From: Clostridiales bacterium
GTDB taxonomy: Bacteria > Bacillota > Clostridia > Oscillospirales > Oscillospiraceae
Assembly: GCA_020860575.1 (NCBI GenBank)
Contig: JAJBUB010000124.1
Location: 1-39,792 of the forward strand
Direction of reading: 5' to 3'
Length of the DNA: 39,792 bases
Both the position numbers and the translations under genes were made by a program. Shown piece by piece: positions 39,539 to 39,792 of this stretch (within the stretch, counting starts at the first letter, position 1; each line of letters opens with the position of its first letter). The notes below the pieces were generated by a model. That model saw only the letters and a program-made list of their open reading frames with translations. It made no database searches and was not told the origin of the DNA.

Positions 39539-39571
39539 GATTTGCAGCGTACGGGTTTTCTGCTGCAAATC
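39539..39571 (+). promoter_or_regulatory. 5' leader hairpin of the secreted-protein gene
   Basis: GATTTGCAGC (39539-39548) pairs perfectly with GCTGCAAATC (39562-39571), a 10-base stem starting about four bases from the predicted mRNA start. It may stabilise the mRNA or regulate it. It does not cover the RBS (AAGGAG about eight bases before the ATG). Confidence 0.6.
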
Positions 39572-39600
39572 GCATGAGAAATCCGGAAGGAGCTGTTTCC

Positions 39601-39792
39601 ATGAAACGAAAGATACTGGCCGCAGCGCTGGCGCTTATGATGGTGGTTTCCATCGTACAACCGCTCAGTGCGTCTGCGGATACGACCTATGAGGTGATTG
39701 TTACCGCCAGTGCCACCGATGTGGAGCCAGGAGAGACCGTCACACTGACTGCCACCGTCAAGCTGAACGGCGAGGAGATCACCGACCTGGAG
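39601..39792 (+). CDS. Secreted protein, N-terminal part only
   Basis: The first 64 codons of a gene running off the window. A signal peptide is clear: MKRKILAAALALMMVV, ending near SASA before DTTYEV. The following VIVTASATDVEPGETVTLTATV is a beta-strand pattern typical of Ig-like/bacterial-Ig surface domains, where TATV and the PGETVTLT turn recur. The function of the rest cannot be seen. AAGGAG lies about eight bases upstream. It has its own promoter and a structured leader. Confidence 0.85.
   Translation, partial: MKRKILAAALALMMVVSIVQPLSASADTTYEVIVTASATDVEPGETVTLTATVKLNGEEITDLE

Overview
The window is a 39.8 kb stretch of a high-GC, endospore-forming Firmicute chromosome. Gene content points to class Clostridia, most likely Oscillospiraceae/Ruminococcaceae (Flavonifractor/Pseudoflavonifractor-like); the lineage is inferred, with no search run. 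Evidence: spoIIGA-sigE-sigG in the canonical order, a Gram-positive PolC replicase, HemZ, HisZ with a short HisG, and GGAGG-type ribosome binding sites. Apart from one AT-richer patch near 5.2-6.2 kb, the DNA is GC-rich housekeeping sequence. I saw no tRNA, rRNA, CRISPR array, insertion sequence or prophage.

Layout. 1-1775: end of spoIIGA, then sigE and sigG, closed by an intrinsic terminator; a SigF-type promoter and an RBS-masking hairpin are interleaved between sigE and sigG. 1881-5221: hemZ, a uridine-kinase-like gene and an Mrp/ApbC ATPase. 5230-6210: AT-richer patch with a small membrane protein, an unexplained open stretch and an ABM-family monooxygenase. 6266-9975 (minus strand): ylxM-ffh-rpsP-khpA-rimM-trmD, the protein-targeting/ribosome-maturation operon, driven by a strong SigA promoter with a perfect hairpin at the predicted mRNA 5' end. 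10160-17458: one giant gene for a cyclic beta-1,2-glucan synthase-like protein. 17513-21873: two M16 peptidase-family proteins, lgt and folD. 21951-24033 (minus): an RluA-family pseudouridine synthase and an orphan, non-lipoprotein solute-binding protein. 24297-25029: yceD-rpmF. 25146-28133: der-plsY-gpsA. 28299-32498: polC. 32663-39392: histidine operon hisZ-G-D-B-H-A-F-I-E, with most junctions translationally coupled. 39601-end: start of a secreted protein.

How the genes work together. SigE and SigG are the early mother-cell and late forespore sigma factors; the hairpin between them looks built to stop sigG being translated from the early readthrough mRNA. The ffh operon couples SRP targeting with 30S assembly (S16, RimM) and tRNA modification (TrmD). 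The his operon carries all steps from PRPP to histidinol phosphate chemistry except the aminotransferase (HisC) and the phosphatase, which must lie elsewhere. Its last gene is a tandem HisE duplication in which the second half has lost the metal-binding acidic residues; this and the sigE-sigG junction are the most interesting observations here. No wholly novel multi-gene system is evident.
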